NCBI RefSeq assembly: GCF_900109955.1 | Contig: NZ_FOJB01000002.1 | Coordinates: forward strand, 1-64,000 | Length of the DNA stretch: 64,000 bases | Direction: 5' to 3' | Origin: Aliiroseovarius sediminilitoris | GTDB lineage: Bacteria; Pseudomonadota; Alphaproteobacteria; Rhodobacterales; Rhodobacteraceae | Part shown: positions 43,985-54,647 of the stretch, one piece after another | How positions within the stretch are numbered: the stretch's first letter is position 1 | Layout of the letters: every line of letters starts with the position of its first letter | The notes under the pieces: model-generated | What the model saw: the letters and a program-made list of their open reading frames with translations, nothing else | The model's database searches: none | What the model was told of the DNA's origin: nothing | Position numbers and translations under genes: made by a program

Positions 43985-44947
43985 ATGAGCAACATCCAAG
44001 ACCGCATCGTTCGCTATGGCGAGCTGCAACCCTGCAAAACCGCCTTCATCGACGCCCACACGCCGGGCTCGGACCAGAAGGAAAACTTCACCATCATCGG
44101 CGGCGGCGTCAGTGAAAGCCCAGATCAGCACGTTCACATCACCGATCAGATCGGCTTCAACATCGGCGCGGCGGGGCAACCGCCGAAATGCCGCAACTCG
44201 CTGCATTCCCATACCACCGCCGAGGTGTTCTTTGTCCTCAAGGGACGTTGGCGGTTCTTCTGGGGCCGCTATGGCACAGCGGGCGAATTCGTGGCCGAAG
44301 AAGGCGATATTTTCAACATCCCCACCGGCATTTTTCGCGGATTTGAAAACATCGGCACCGACTATGGCATGATCATGGCTGTGTTGGGCGGCGACGACGC
44401 GGGCGGCGGCGTGACCTGGGCCCCGCAGGTGATCGAAGACGCCAAGGACCATGGGCTTGTGTTGGGGGATAACGGTGCGCTTTACGACTCCAAGAAGGGT
44501 CAAAGCCTGCCGGATGGTGTGAAACCCATGCCACTTCTGACCGAAGAAGAGCTGAAGGCCTTCCCCGAAGTGCCGGTCGAAAATGTCGTGCGCGACTATG
44601 TCGCCCGGTATTGGGACTTGATGGCGCTGGCGGGCAAGAAACCCGCGAAAGTCATCGGCGAGGATGGGCTTTTGCGCGACAAACCGGGGTTCGAGGTTGA
44701 GTTCCTGACCCGCGTCTCGATCCCCGACGAAATGCACAGCCACGACAAACCCACGGTTCTGATGCCCATGCGTGGTCATTGGAAACTGCGGTATGAGGGC
44801 GGGGAAACCGTGCTGAACCCCGGCGACACCTGTCTGATCAATCCGGGCGAGTCCCATGCGCTTGCGCCGTCCATGACAGGCGAGGCGAGCCTTTATCGTG
44901 TCCGCACGACTGATGATCCGGCGGGCCTGACCTGGTCTGGCAAATAA
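43985..44947 (+). CDS. Bicupin protein (gentisate-dioxygenase-like fold)
   Basis: A 320-residue protein with two cupin domains. The first has NSLHSHTTAEVFFVLKGRWRFFWG and GDIFNIPTGIFRGFEN, the second MHSHDKPTVLMPMRGHWKLRY and LNPGDTCLINPGESHAL. Both retain the HxH-type metal positions. Bicupins include gentisate and related dioxygenases, oxalate decarboxylases and isomerases, so the reaction is not fixed by fold. A good GGAGACAGACC ribosome site is present. It precedes the MetE-like gene. Confidence 0.8.
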   Translation: MSNIQDRIVRYGELQPCKTAFIDAHTPGSDQKENFTIIGGGVSESPDQHVHITDQIGFNIGAAGQPPKCRNSLHSHTTAEVFFVLKGRWRFFWGRYGTAGEFVAEEGDIFNIPTGIFRGFENIGTDYGMIMAVLGGDDAGGGVTWAPQVIEDAKDHGLVLGDNGALYDSKKGQSLPDGVKPMPLLTEEELKAFPEVPVENVVRDYVARYWDLMALAGKKPAKVIGEDGLLRDKPGFEVEFLTRVSIPDEMHSHDKPTVLMPMRGHWKLRYEGGETVLNPGDTCLINPGESHALAPSMTGEASLYRVRTTDDPAGLTWSGK

Positions 44948-44967
44948 GAAACTGTGAGGAGCCCATT

Positions 44968-46092
44968 ATGACACGTATCAAAACAACCCATGTGGGCTCC
45001 TTGCCGCGCAGTCAGAAGGTGGTGGATTTCATCTTCGCCCGTGAGAACGGCACCGCCTATGACCCCGACGCGTTCGATGCCTGCATGACGCAGGCCGTGT
45101 CCGACACCGTGCGCAAACAGGTGGCGGCGGGGATTGACATCGTATCGGACGGTGAGACGTCGAAGATCTCTTACGCCACCTATGTCAAGGACCGCTATAC
45201 CGGGTTTGACGGCGACAGCCCGCGCAATGCGCCGGCCGACCTGAAAATGTTTCCGGGCTTCCTGAAACGGCTGGCCGATGATGGCGGCACCCCACAATAT
45301 GCACGCCCCATGTGCGTGGGTGAGGTGAAATCAAAAGGTCAGGGCGAGCTTGAAAAGGACATCGCGAACCTGAAAGCCGCGATGGACGAACATGGGGCAG
45401 AGCGCGGCTTCATGAACGCCGCCAGCCCCGGTGTGATCTCGCTGTTCCTTCAGAATGACTACTACACATCGCGCGAGGCTTATCTGGCCGCGCTGGCCGA
45501 CGCGATGAAGGCGGAATACGAGACCATCGTGGCCTCGGGGCTGGACCTGCAACTGGATTGCCCCGACCTTGCCCTGTCGCGCCACATGCTGTTCACCGAC
45601 TTGACGGATGACGAGTTCATCAAGGTCGCGAACCTGCATGTCGAGGCGTTGAACCACGCGCTGTTGGACGTCCCTGCCGACAAGGTGCGGGTGCATATCT
45701 GCTGGGGCAATTACGAGGGGCCGCATTGCTGCGACATTCCGATGGCCAAGATGTTCGACACGCTGATGGCAACGAAATCGCGCTATGTGCTGTTTGAAAC
45801 CTCGAACCCGCGCCACGGGCATGAATGGACCACGTTCCGCGACCGCAATGGCGACATCCCAGATGACAAGATTCTGGTGCCCGGCGTCGTCGACACCACC
45901 ACCAATTTCGTCGAGCATCCTGAACTTGTCGCCCAACGCATCCAGCGGTTCACCGACATTGTCGGCGCGGATCGGGTGATCGCGGGTTCGGACTGTGGTT
46001 TCGGCACGTTTGCGGGCTTTGGCGCTGTCGACCCTGACATCGCCTATGCCAAGCTTTCGGCCTTGGCCGAGGGGGCCGCGCTGATCAAATGA
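44968..46092 (+). CDS. MetE C-terminal-domain-like zinc protein (UROD/MetE superfamily)
   Basis: A 374-residue TIM-barrel protein like the catalytic half of cobalamin-independent methionine synthase. Zinc ligands are recognisable: VHICWGN (His, Cys), LFETSNPRHGHE (Glu) and AGSDCGFG (Cys). The N-terminal folate half of MetE is absent, so it is probably not a methionine synthase. Relatives of this size include epoxyalkane:coenzyme M transferase and other thiolate-activating enzymes. Here it is in a catabolic operon and could make or break a C-S or similar bond. Overlaps the next gene by four bases. Confidence 0.8.
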   Translation: MTRIKTTHVGSLPRSQKVVDFIFARENGTAYDPDAFDACMTQAVSDTVRKQVAAGIDIVSDGETSKISYATYVKDRYTGFDGDSPRNAPADLKMFPGFLKRLADDGGTPQYARPMCVGEVKSKGQGELEKDIANLKAAMDEHGAERGFMNAASPGVISLFLQNDYYTSREAYLAALADAMKAEYETIVASGLDLQLDCPDLALSRHMLFTDLTDDEFIKVANLHVEALNHALLDVPADKVRVHICWGNYEGPHCCDIPMAKMFDTLMATKSRYVLFETSNPRHGHEWTTFRDRNGDIPDDKILVPGVVDTTTNFVEHPELVAQRIQRFTDIVGADRVIAGSDCGFGTFAGFGAVDPDIAYAKLSALAEGAALIK

Positions 46093-46781
46093 CGCCCCTT
46101 GTGCTGCTTCCCGGAATGATGTGCGATGCGCGGCTGTTTGCGCCGCAATTCGCCGCTTTTTCGGGTCAGCGGATGGTGGTTAGCGCCCCCATCACCGAAC
46201 ATGACCGCGTTGAACGACTGGCCGAGGCTGTGCTGTCGGATGCCCCGCCGCGCTTTGCCCTGGCCGGTCTGTCCATGGGCGGCATCGTCGCGATGGAAGT
46301 ATTGCGCCAGGCCCGCGATCGGGTCGAGCGGATCGCCCTTCTGGACACCAACCCGTTGGCTGAAACCGATGCCGTCAAAGCCCGTCGTTTTCCGCAAATG
46401 CAAAAGGTGCGCGAGGGCCAACTGGCGCATGTCATGCGTGACGAGATGAAGCCAAATTACCTGAGCGACGGCCCGCGCCGGCAGGAAATCCTCGATCTGT
46501 GCATGGAGATGGCGCTGGACCTTGGTCCGCATGTGTTTTTGACCCAGTCGCGGGCTTTGATGGGCCGGCCCGATCAGGCTGAAACCTTGCGGGCGACGCA
46601 GCTTCCGGCGCTGGTCCTGTGCGGGCGGGATGACACTTTGTGTCCTGTGGCGCGGCACGAATTGATGGCGGACCTGATCCCTGATGCTCACCTTGAAATC
46701 ATCGACGGCGCGGGGCATCTGCCGACGCTGGAGCAACCCGAAAAAACCAACGTGGCGCTGGCGCGCTGGCTGGAGGACTGA
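46089..46781 (+). CDS. Alpha/beta-hydrolase
   Basis: A 230-residue hydrolase with the oxyanion loop LLPGMMCD, nucleophile elbow GLSMGG, acid in CGRDDTLCP and His in DGAGHLPTLEQP. Catalytic triad complete. Probably cleaves an ester, lactone or C-C bond late in the pathway. Translationally coupled to the MetE-like gene and abutting the aldolase-like gene. Confidence 0.85.
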   Translation: MTPLVLLPGMMCDARLFAPQFAAFSGQRMVVSAPITEHDRVERLAEAVLSDAPPRFALAGLSMGGIVAMEVLRQARDRVERIALLDTNPLAETDAVKARRFPQMQKVREGQLAHVMRDEMKPNYLSDGPRRQEILDLCMEMALDLGPHVFLTQSRALMGRPDQAETLRATQLPALVLCGRDDTLCPVARHELMADLIPDAHLEIIDGAGHLPTLEQPEKTNVALARWLED

Positions 46782-47477
46782 ATGGACAACACTCTTTTGA
46801 CCATGCTGCAACGGGTCGATACACCCACCGTTTGCAACGCCATCGAGGTGGCGCAGGGCAAACGTGGCTTTGACGCGTTTACCCGTGGCACGATGCTGGC
46901 CTCGCACCCTGATGCCCCGGCCATTGTGGGCTATGCCCGCACCGCTCGGATCGCCGCCGTCGCGCCGCCGACCGAGGCGCCCGAAGTCATCAAGGCACGG
47001 CGCATGGACTATTACCGCCATATGTCACAAGGTTCGCGCCCCGCGCTGGCGGTGATTGAAGACGTGGATTTCCCCCGGTGCATCGGCGCCTATTGGGGCG
47101 AGATCAACACGACGGTGCATAAGGGTTTCGGCCTGTCCGGTGCGCTGACCAACGGGGTTATGCGTGACCTTGGCGATCTGCCGGACGGGTTTCCGGTGAT
47201 TGCAGGCTCCATCGGTCCCAGCCATGGGTTCGTCCATGTAAAGGATATTGCGCAACCGGTGACGGTCTTCGGGTTGACCATCGCGGATGGCGATCTGGTC
47301 CATGCCGACCGCCACGGTGCGCTCGTCATTCCGCCCGACGTATTGCCTGATTTGGAAGCCGCAATCCGGCGCCTGTTGGACACCGAGAAACTTGTGCTGG
47401 ACCCAGCACGTCAGGAAGGGTTCGACTTTGACGCCTTCGAAGCCGCGTGGTCAGCCTTTGAGGCGGCGCGGACATAG
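46782..47477 (+). CDS. RraA/HMG-aldolase-family protein
   Basis: A 231-residue member of the RraA fold that includes 4-hydroxy-4-methyl-2-oxoglutarate aldolase and oxaloacetate decarboxylase. The class II active-site segment is GALTNGVMRDLGDL (Arg-Asp) after WGEINTTVHKGF, with GD-LVHADRHGAL-VIP at the end. Likely performs the final retro-aldol or decarboxylation giving pyruvate-like products. Last gene of the operon; a strong bidirectional terminator follows. Confidence 0.85.
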   Translation: MDNTLLTMLQRVDTPTVCNAIEVAQGKRGFDAFTRGTMLASHPDAPAIVGYARTARIAAVAPPTEAPEVIKARRMDYYRHMSQGSRPALAVIEDVDFPRCIGAYWGEINTTVHKGFGLSGALTNGVMRDLGDLPDGFPVIAGSIGPSHGFVHVKDIAQPVTVFGLTIADGDLVHADRHGALVIPPDVLPDLEAAIRRLLDTEKLVLDPARQEGFDFDAFEAAWSAFEAART

Positions 47478-47488
47478 TGAAAGCGCAA

Positions 47489-47518
47489 GGGCCGGGCGAA
47501 GTTTGATCCGCCCGGCCC
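47489..47518. terminator. Bidirectional terminator between rraA-like gene and katG
   Basis: A perfect 10-bp GC-rich stem GGGCCGGGCG / CGCCCGGCCC with a 10-base loop lies between the two convergent stop codons, followed by CTGTTTCTT on the plus strand. Confidence 0.8.
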
Positions 47519-47525
47519 CTGTTTC

Positions 47526-49709
<2,184 letters not shown>

Positions 49710-49729
49710 CTACTCCCTATCGGATGATT

Positions 49730-49748
49730 GCTACGGCGATTCCGTAGC
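49730..49748. promoter_or_regulatory. Inverted repeat in the katG-oxyR intergenic region
   Basis: GCTACGG-CGATT-CCGTAGC has perfect 7-bp arms. It lies in the 114-base divergent promoter region and may be part of the OxyR binding site or a transcription-start hairpin. Confidence 0.5.
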
Positions 49749-49820
49749 TTAGAATGAGTCTAACGCGACTGAATTATAAATCCCAATTGATTATTCTTAC
49801 AGAAGCGATAACCTTTGGTT

Positions 49821-50741
49821 ATGATCGGTCTGACCCTGAAGCATCTTCGATATTTCGATGCCCTCGCGCGCCATGCCCATTTTGGCCGTGCTGCGGATGC
49901 CTGTGGGATCTCGCAGCCCGCGCTATCGGTGCAGATCAAGGAATTGGAGGCGATGCTTGGTTCGCCGCTGGTCGAACGCGGATCGCGGAACATCCGTTTG
50001 ACCAGCCTTGGCACAGCGTTTTTGGATCGGGCGCGCAAGATACTGGTGCAGGTGGGCGAGCTGGACGATCTTGCGCGGTCGGCCATGGGGCCGCTTGCGG
50101 GGCAGTTGCGGCTTGGGATCATTCCGACGGTCGCGCCTTATCTTTTGCCACAGGTGATGGCTGCGTTGTCGACCCAATTGCCCACGCTGGAGCTTTACCC
50201 GCGCGAGTCCGTTACCAGGTCACTGATCGCTGATCTGCTTGACTCGCGGCTTGATGCGGCCATTGTCGCCCTTCCGATTTCCGAGCCCGCGTTGCAGGAA
50301 TTTGCGCTGTTCAAGGAAGATTTCGTGCTGGTGCGTCCGGTTAGCGAGGCGGATAAACCCGTGCCCAGCCCGGAAAAGCTTCAGGACATGCGATTGCTGC
50401 TGTTGGAGGAGGGGCATTGCTTCCGCGATCAGGCGCTGAGCTTCTGCGAGGTTTCAACCACCAAACCACGCTATTTGATGGAGGGCAGTTCGCTGTCAAC
50501 GCTGGTGCAGATGGTCGGGGCGGGGATGGGCGTGACGCTGATCCCCGAAATGGCGTTGCCACTGGAAACGCGGCAGGCGCAGGTTTCCATCGCCCGATTC
50601 ACGCCACCCAGCCCCGCGCGCAGCATCGGCATGGTGTGGCGCAAGACCAATCCGTTGGCTGAAAAACTGATGGAGGTCGGGGCGATTGTCCGGCAGGTGG
50701 GGGACACACAGCGCAAGTGCGCCGATGCGGCCCCGGCCTAG
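49821..50741 (+). CDS. oxyR: Hydrogen-peroxide sensor OxyR (LysR family)
   Basis: A 306-residue LysR-type regulator with an N-terminal HTH (FGRAADACGISQPALSVQIKELE) and a regulatory domain carrying the redox pair in GHCFRDQALSFC (Cys200, Cys209), matching Cys199/Cys208 of E. coli OxyR. That pair and the divergent katG make the assignment strong. An ATG at 49821 is used; a TTG at 49815 is possible. Its stop abuts the convergent aroQ stop. Confidence 0.95.
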   Translation: MIGLTLKHLRYFDALARHAHFGRAADACGISQPALSVQIKELEAMLGSPLVERGSRNIRLTSLGTAFLDRARKILVQVGELDDLARSAMGPLAGQLRLGIIPTVAPYLLPQVMAALSTQLPTLELYPRESVTRSLIADLLDSRLDAAIVALPISEPALQEFALFKEDFVLVRPVSEADKPVPSPEKLQDMRLLLLEEGHCFRDQALSFCEVSTTKPRYLMEGSSLSTLVQMVGAGMGVTLIPEMALPLETRQAQVSIARFTPPSPARSIGMVWRKTNPLAEKLMEVGAIVRQVGDTQRKCADAAPA

Positions 50742-51185
50742 TTACTTGCCGCCCAGAAGATGGGCCACATGCTGCATGGCAAGGGCATATCCGTGCGTGC
50801 CGAACCCGGCCATAACCGCATCGGCGCGAAGGCTGACGAAGGATTTGTGCCGGAAGGGCTCGCGTTTGTGGACCTGACTGACATGAACCTCGATCACCGG
50901 GCCATCAAAGGCGTTCAGCGCGTCCAGCACTGCGATGGAATAATGCGTGAGCGCACCGGGGTTGATGATGATCCCGGCGGCGTCTTCCCGCGCCTCGTGA
51001 ATCCAATCGACAATCTGACCTTCGTGGTTGGATTGCAGCATCTTTTGCGACAGACCGGCAGATGCCGCGACCGTCTGACATTGCGCTTCGATATCGGCCA
51101 GAGTCTCGTGCCCATAGAGGTCAGGTTGCCGATTGCCCAACAGGTTCAGGTTCGGGCCGTTGAGGATATAGATCAGTTTGCTCAT
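50742..51185 (-). CDS. aroQ: Type II 3-dehydroquinate dehydratase
   Basis: A 147-residue shikimate-pathway enzyme of normal length. Signatures are [18 protein letters not shown] (with the mobile Arg and catalytic Tyr), [28 protein letters not shown] (active-site His) and the final GYALAMQH. Start at 51185 chosen to fit the family. Converts 3-dehydroquinate to 3-dehydroshikimate. A catabolic quinate role cannot be excluded. Confidence 0.95.
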   Translation of the reverse strand: MSKLIYILNGPNLNLLGNRQPDLYGHETLADIEAQCQTVAASAGLSQKMLQSNHEGQIVDWIHEAREDAAGIIINPGALTHYSIAVLDALNAFDGPVIEVHVSQVHKREPFRHKSFVSLRADAVMAGFGTHGYALAMQHVAHLLGGK

Positions 51186-51336
51186 CAGGCGGCTCTTTCG
51201 TCTTGGCGTTGGGCGGTTTCTGCCGCCTCCTCGCGTTTGCCGGGTTTTCATGTTCTGGCATTAAAGCCGAACTTAGACAAGCAAGCCAAAGAGATAACGG
51301 ACCGCTGTGGGATTGGTGCCAGTGTGGGCCAACAGA

Positions 51337-51367
51337 AAAGCCCCGGTCGCGGATGGGCCGGGGCTTT
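51337..51367 (-). terminator. Rho-independent terminator of the dienelactone-hydrolase-family gene
   Basis: A perfect 10-bp stem AAAGCCCCGG / CCGGGGCTTT with an 11-base loop, followed on the minus strand by TTTTCTGTT, 27 bases after the stop codon at 51394. Confidence 0.85.
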
Positions 51368-51393
51368 GTCTGATTTGATGACCGGTGCACCGT

Positions 51394-52299
51394 CTAGCTG
51401 GCGGTCAGATGGGTGTCGAAGAAGGCCAGTGTCCGCTCCCACGCCAGAGTTGCCGCATCTTCGTCATAGCGCGGGGTGGTGTCGTTGTGGAAGCCGTGGT
51501 TGACGCCCGGATAGAAGTGGACGGTATAGCCCTTTCCGTTTTCATCCAGCGCCGCCTTATAAGCGTCCCAGCCCGCGTTGATCCGTTCATCCAGTTCCGC
51601 ATAGTGGATCAGCAGCGGGGCCTGGATCTGCGGCACGTCTTCGGCGGCGGGTTGCCGGCCATAGAACGGCACCGACGCGGCAAGATCGGGATAGGCCACT
51701 GCCAGCGCGTTGCTGACGCCGCCGCCATAGCAGAAGCCGACACATCCGACGCGACCCGTGCTGCCCTGATGGTCGCGAAGGTATTCGAAGGCGGCAAAGA
51801 AATCTTCCATCAGTTTTGCGCCATCAAGCTGTCGCTGCATCTCGCGACCTTCGTCGTCCGTGCCGGGATAGCCGCCAAGTGGCGTTAGCCCATCCGGCCC
51901 AAGCGCGAGATATCCGGCCTTGGCTGTGCGGCGCACCACATCTTCGATATAGGGGTTGAGACCTCGGTTCTCGTGCACGACCAGAACAGCGGGCAGAGGG
52001 CCTTCGGCACCCGCTGGGCGGGCCATAAGACCGCGGATCATGCCGTGACCTTCGGGGCTTTCATATTCGATGACCTCGGTTTCAATATCCGGGTCGTCCG
52101 GCGCCACCTGTTGGGCCAAAGCATAATTCGGCTGAAGCTGTTCAAAGATCATCGCGCCTGTAACACCGGCGGCAGCATAGCGGCCCGCCTTGGCAATAAA
52201 TTCGCGTTTGCTGAGTTTGCCGTGCACGTATCCATCGAAGACTTCCAGAATGCGCGGATCGAAATCAGACGCACGCTTGCGTTGAGGTTGGTCTGTCAT
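51394..52299 (-). CDS. Dienelactone-hydrolase-family protein
   Basis: A 301-residue alpha/beta-hydrolase of the DLH type with nucleophile Cys180 in GFCYGGG, an Asp/Glu in YAELDERI and His in NHGFHND. An N-terminal extension of about 75 residues has a hydrophobic [19 protein letters not shown] segment that resembles a Tat-type signal without the twin arginine at the very N-terminus, so it may be exported. Substrate unknown; isolated from other aromatic genes. Followed by a strong terminator. Confidence 0.85.
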   Translation of the reverse strand: MTDQPQRKRASDFDPRILEVFDGYVHGKLSKREFIAKAGRYAAAGVTGAMIFEQLQPNYALAQQVAPDDPDIETEVIEYESPEGHGMIRGLMARPAGAEGPLPAVLVVHENRGLNPYIEDVVRRTAKAGYLALGPDGLTPLGGYPGTDDEGREMQRQLDGAKLMEDFFAAFEYLRDHQGSTGRVGCVGFCYGGGVSNALAVAYPDLAASVPFYGRQPAAEDVPQIQAPLLIHYAELDERINAGWDAYKAALDENGKGYTVHFYPGVNHGFHNDTTPRYDEDAATLAWERTLAFFDTHLTAS

Positions 52300-52461
52300 T
52301 TTTTTCTCCTCTGTTGCTTGAATATGGTTGGTTGCATGATCCGGGAGTAGCCAAGATCGCCACCTCGCGGTGTCGCCTTTACCAAGTTTAGCACACGCGT
52401 CATGATTCTCTTACGGCGCGTGCGGTTGGAATGAATGCAACTTCCACACAAATTACCGGTC

Positions 52462-53040
52462 CTAACCGGCTGTCATGCGACGCAGGGTGGTGTCTCGATC
52501 AATGAAATGATGCTTCAACGCGCCAAAGATATGCAGCGCCAACATAAGCAGGATCACCGGGGGTGCGGTTTCGTGGACGGCCTTGGCGACGGTGTCCAGC
52601 CATTCGATCTTGCCCAGAGACGGCAACAGTGTCAGCCCCCAGATGGACAAATCGCGCCCGCCAGCGATGGACATGAGGATGCCCGAGATGGGCATCGCAA
52701 GGATCGCCGTCAGCAGTCCAACATGCACCACTTTCGCGGTTCTGTCTTGCCAGGCTGGCATCTGTTCGACTGGTTTTGGGAACCCGTTCGCCACCCGCCA
52801 GCCAACACGCCACAGGCCAAAGATCAGAACACTGACGCCAAAAGCTTTATGCCATTGCATATATGGGCTGACCGCCTCGCGCGGCAGTTCGCTGTTTTCG
52901 ATGAAGATGCCAAGGCCCAATGCGCCCAGAAAGATTGCTGCGGTGATCCAGTGGTTGATCTTCGACACCGATCCGAAATGGGTGGAACCGTCGGTTATTG
53001 GTGATGTTTTCACGGGGTGGGGTTGTTGATGTCCGTGCAT
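52462..53040 (-). CDS. Cytochrome b561-family protein
   Basis: A 192-residue four-helix membrane protein with haem b histidines in NHWITAAIF, QWHKAFGV, VVHVGLLTAI and ALHIFGALKHHFID. Class of CybB, which transfers electrons between quinol and periplasmic acceptors or superoxide. It lies just downstream of the EF-hand gene on the same strand (65-base gap) and may be co-transcribed with it. Confidence 0.9.
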   Translation of the reverse strand: MHGHQQPHPVKTSPITDGSTHFGSVSKINHWITAAIFLGALGLGIFIENSELPREAVSPYMQWHKAFGVSVLIFGLWRVGWRVANGFPKPVEQMPAWQDRTAKVVHVGLLTAILAMPISGILMSIAGGRDLSIWGLTLLPSLGKIEWLDTVAKAVHETAPPVILLMLALHIFGALKHHFIDRDTTLRRMTAG

Positions 53041-53104
53041 GTTCGATGCTCCATAACTGTATCGGGCGGCCCAGTCAGCCCGCCCGCTGTTTATGCGTAG
53101 CCGA

Positions 53105-53695
53105 TCAGCGGCGACCTGCCTTGTCAGTCAGGGTCAGTGCGCCGTCATTGTCGCGATCCATACGGTTCACGACATCTCCGAAGCGAGCGTCGGCTTCTTC
53201 AGGGCTGATCACGCCATCGCCATCCGCGTCGAGATCCTGGAACATATCGACCATGCGCGAGCGGGTGAATTCGCGGTAGAGCGTATCGAATTCTTCGATC
53301 GACAGGGCACCGTCACCCGAAACATCGGCCTCGGTCACTTTCGCGGCGCGAAAAGCGTCGACCTCTTCCTGCGTGACCGAACCGTTTCCGTCGGCGTCTA
53401 TCTGTGCAAACAGGCCGCGAAACATTTCGCCGCCACCTCTCATGCCATCACCGCCACGCATCCCGTGGCCACCGCGCTTTTCATGACGACCCATGCGGTC
53501 GCCCTTGCCACTGTCGCGGCCTGCTTTGCCGTCACGATAATCGGCGCGTTGCATTGGTTTCTGGGATTGCATCTGGACCTGTGCTTGATCGTCCGGGGTC
53601 AGCGGCGGCAGGTTTTGGGCAGTCGCGATCATCACCCCGGATCCGATCAGGCCAAGCGTCAGAAATCCGATGGGAAGAATTTTGGTCGTTTTCAT
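53105..53695 (-). CDS. Secreted EF-hand protein with His/Gly/Met/Arg-rich linker
   Basis: A 196-residue exported protein (signal cleaved near TAQ) with four EF-hand-like loops: IDADGNGSVTQEE, ADVSGDGALSIEE, LDADGDGVISPEE and MDRDNDGALTLTD. Between signal and EF-hands is a low-complexity region (KRGGHGMRGGDGMRGGGEM) with potential metal-binding His and Met. It is divergent from an OmpR-type two-component system, just like the Met-rich EF-hand protein at 8283. Function unknown; calcium or copper binding is inferred. Confidence 0.8.
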   Translation of the reverse strand: MKTTKILPIGFLTLGLIGSGVMIATAQNLPPLTPDDQAQVQMQSQKPMQRADYRDGKAGRDSGKGDRMGRHEKRGGHGMRGGDGMRGGGEMFRGLFAQIDADGNGSVTQEEVDAFRAAKVTEADVSGDGALSIEEFDTLYREFTRSRMVDMFQDLDADGDGVISPEEADARFGDVVNRMDRDNDGALTLTDKAGRR

Positions 53696-53799
53696 TGTGT
53701 GATCCTTTTCGATCCTGAGATATTGAGGACGCATGTCGCGTCCGGTGATCTCGATATGGACCTGATGACGCGAAAAGGTTTGTCAGGGCGAACCCGATT

Positions 53800-53846
53800 T
53801 TGTCGCCAGTTGTCGCGGCCCAGGGGTTTGACACATTTTGCGACAA
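53800..53846. promoter_or_regulatory. Repeated TTGTCGC boxes between EF-hand and response-regulator genes
   Basis: TTGTCGC-CAG-TTGTCGC (53800-53816) forms a direct repeat with 10-base periodicity, and an inverted copy GCGACAA stands at 53840-53846; TTGTCAG lies at 53780. The pattern recurs, weaker, at 9099-9115. Candidate binding sites for the adjacent OmpR-type regulator. Confidence 0.5.
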
Positions 53847-53933
53847 ATCAGGGCCTGTTGGGTGGGTGCGTATACTAGGCATGCACCCCCAATGCAGCTA
53901 CGACTGTCTTATAACACGCGAAAGGAGAAGCCG

Positions 53934-54647
53934 TTGGACGCGTCTGAGCCGAAAATTCTAATCGTTGATGATGCGCGCGACATTCGCGAGCCGCTGGGTC
54001 AGTACCTGCACAAGCAAGGGTTTCGTACAGAACTGGCTGCAAATGCCGGTGAAGCGCGCCGGATCATCGAGGAAGCGAACCTGGCGCTGATTGTTCTGGA
54101 CGTGATGATGCCGGGCGAAGACGGGCTGAGCCTGTGCCGCTGGCTTGTGGGGCGCGGTGGTCCGCCTGTGATCCTGTTGACAGCGATGGCGGATGAGACT
54201 GACAGGATCGTGGGTCTTGAACTTGGAGCCGATGACTACGTCGTCAAACCATTCAACCCGCGCGAGTTGCTTGCGCGTATCCGGGCCGTCTTGCGACGCG
54301 CGCCGCCGCCCGAGCCGAAGGTGCCGACGGGACGGGCACGGATTGCAGGTTGGACCCATGACCCGACCACCCATCGGCTGGTTCACCAAGACGGGCGCGA
54401 TATCGAGCTGACAACAGGCGAAAGCCGTCTTCTGGCGGTACTGGCAGACCATCCCAACACGGTGCTCAACCGTGATCGACTGTTGGATCTGACGGTTGGG
54501 CGGGATGCCAAGGCCTATGACCGTGCCATAGATAACACGGTCAGTCGTTTGCGCCGCAAGATCGAGGAAGACCCGAAAGTGCCGAAGCTGATCGTCACGG
54601 AATGGGGCGGCGGATACCGTCTGGCCGCCGACGTCGAAGCAGAATGA
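53934..54647 (+). CDS. OmpR/PhoB-family response regulator (paralogue of 9191)
   Basis: A 237-residue regulator with receiver Asp56 in LDVMMPGEDG, Lys in VKPFNPREL and a winged helix (YDRAIDNTVSRLRRKIE, VTEWGGGYRLAAD). It seems to start with TTG at 53934 after a strong AAAGGAGAAG ribosome site; upstream in-frame ATGs lie in the promoter region. Overlaps the kinase gene by four bases. Highly similar to the regulator at 9191, so the two modules share ancestry. Confidence 0.9.
   Translation: MDASEPKILIVDDARDIREPLGQYLHKQGFRTELAANAGEARRIIEEANLALIVLDVMMPGEDGLSLCRWLVGRGGPPVILLTAMADETDRIVGLELGADDYVVKPFNPRELLARIRAVLRRAPPPEPKVPTGRARIAGWTHDPTTHRLVHQDGRDIELTTGESRLLAVLADHPNTVLNRDRLLDLTVGRDAKAYDRAIDNTVSRLRRKIEEDPKVPKLIVTEWGGGYRLAADVEAE

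Noticed and set aside
44968-46092. Methionine synthase metE
   Set aside because: The N-terminal folate-binding half is missing and the operon is catabolic.
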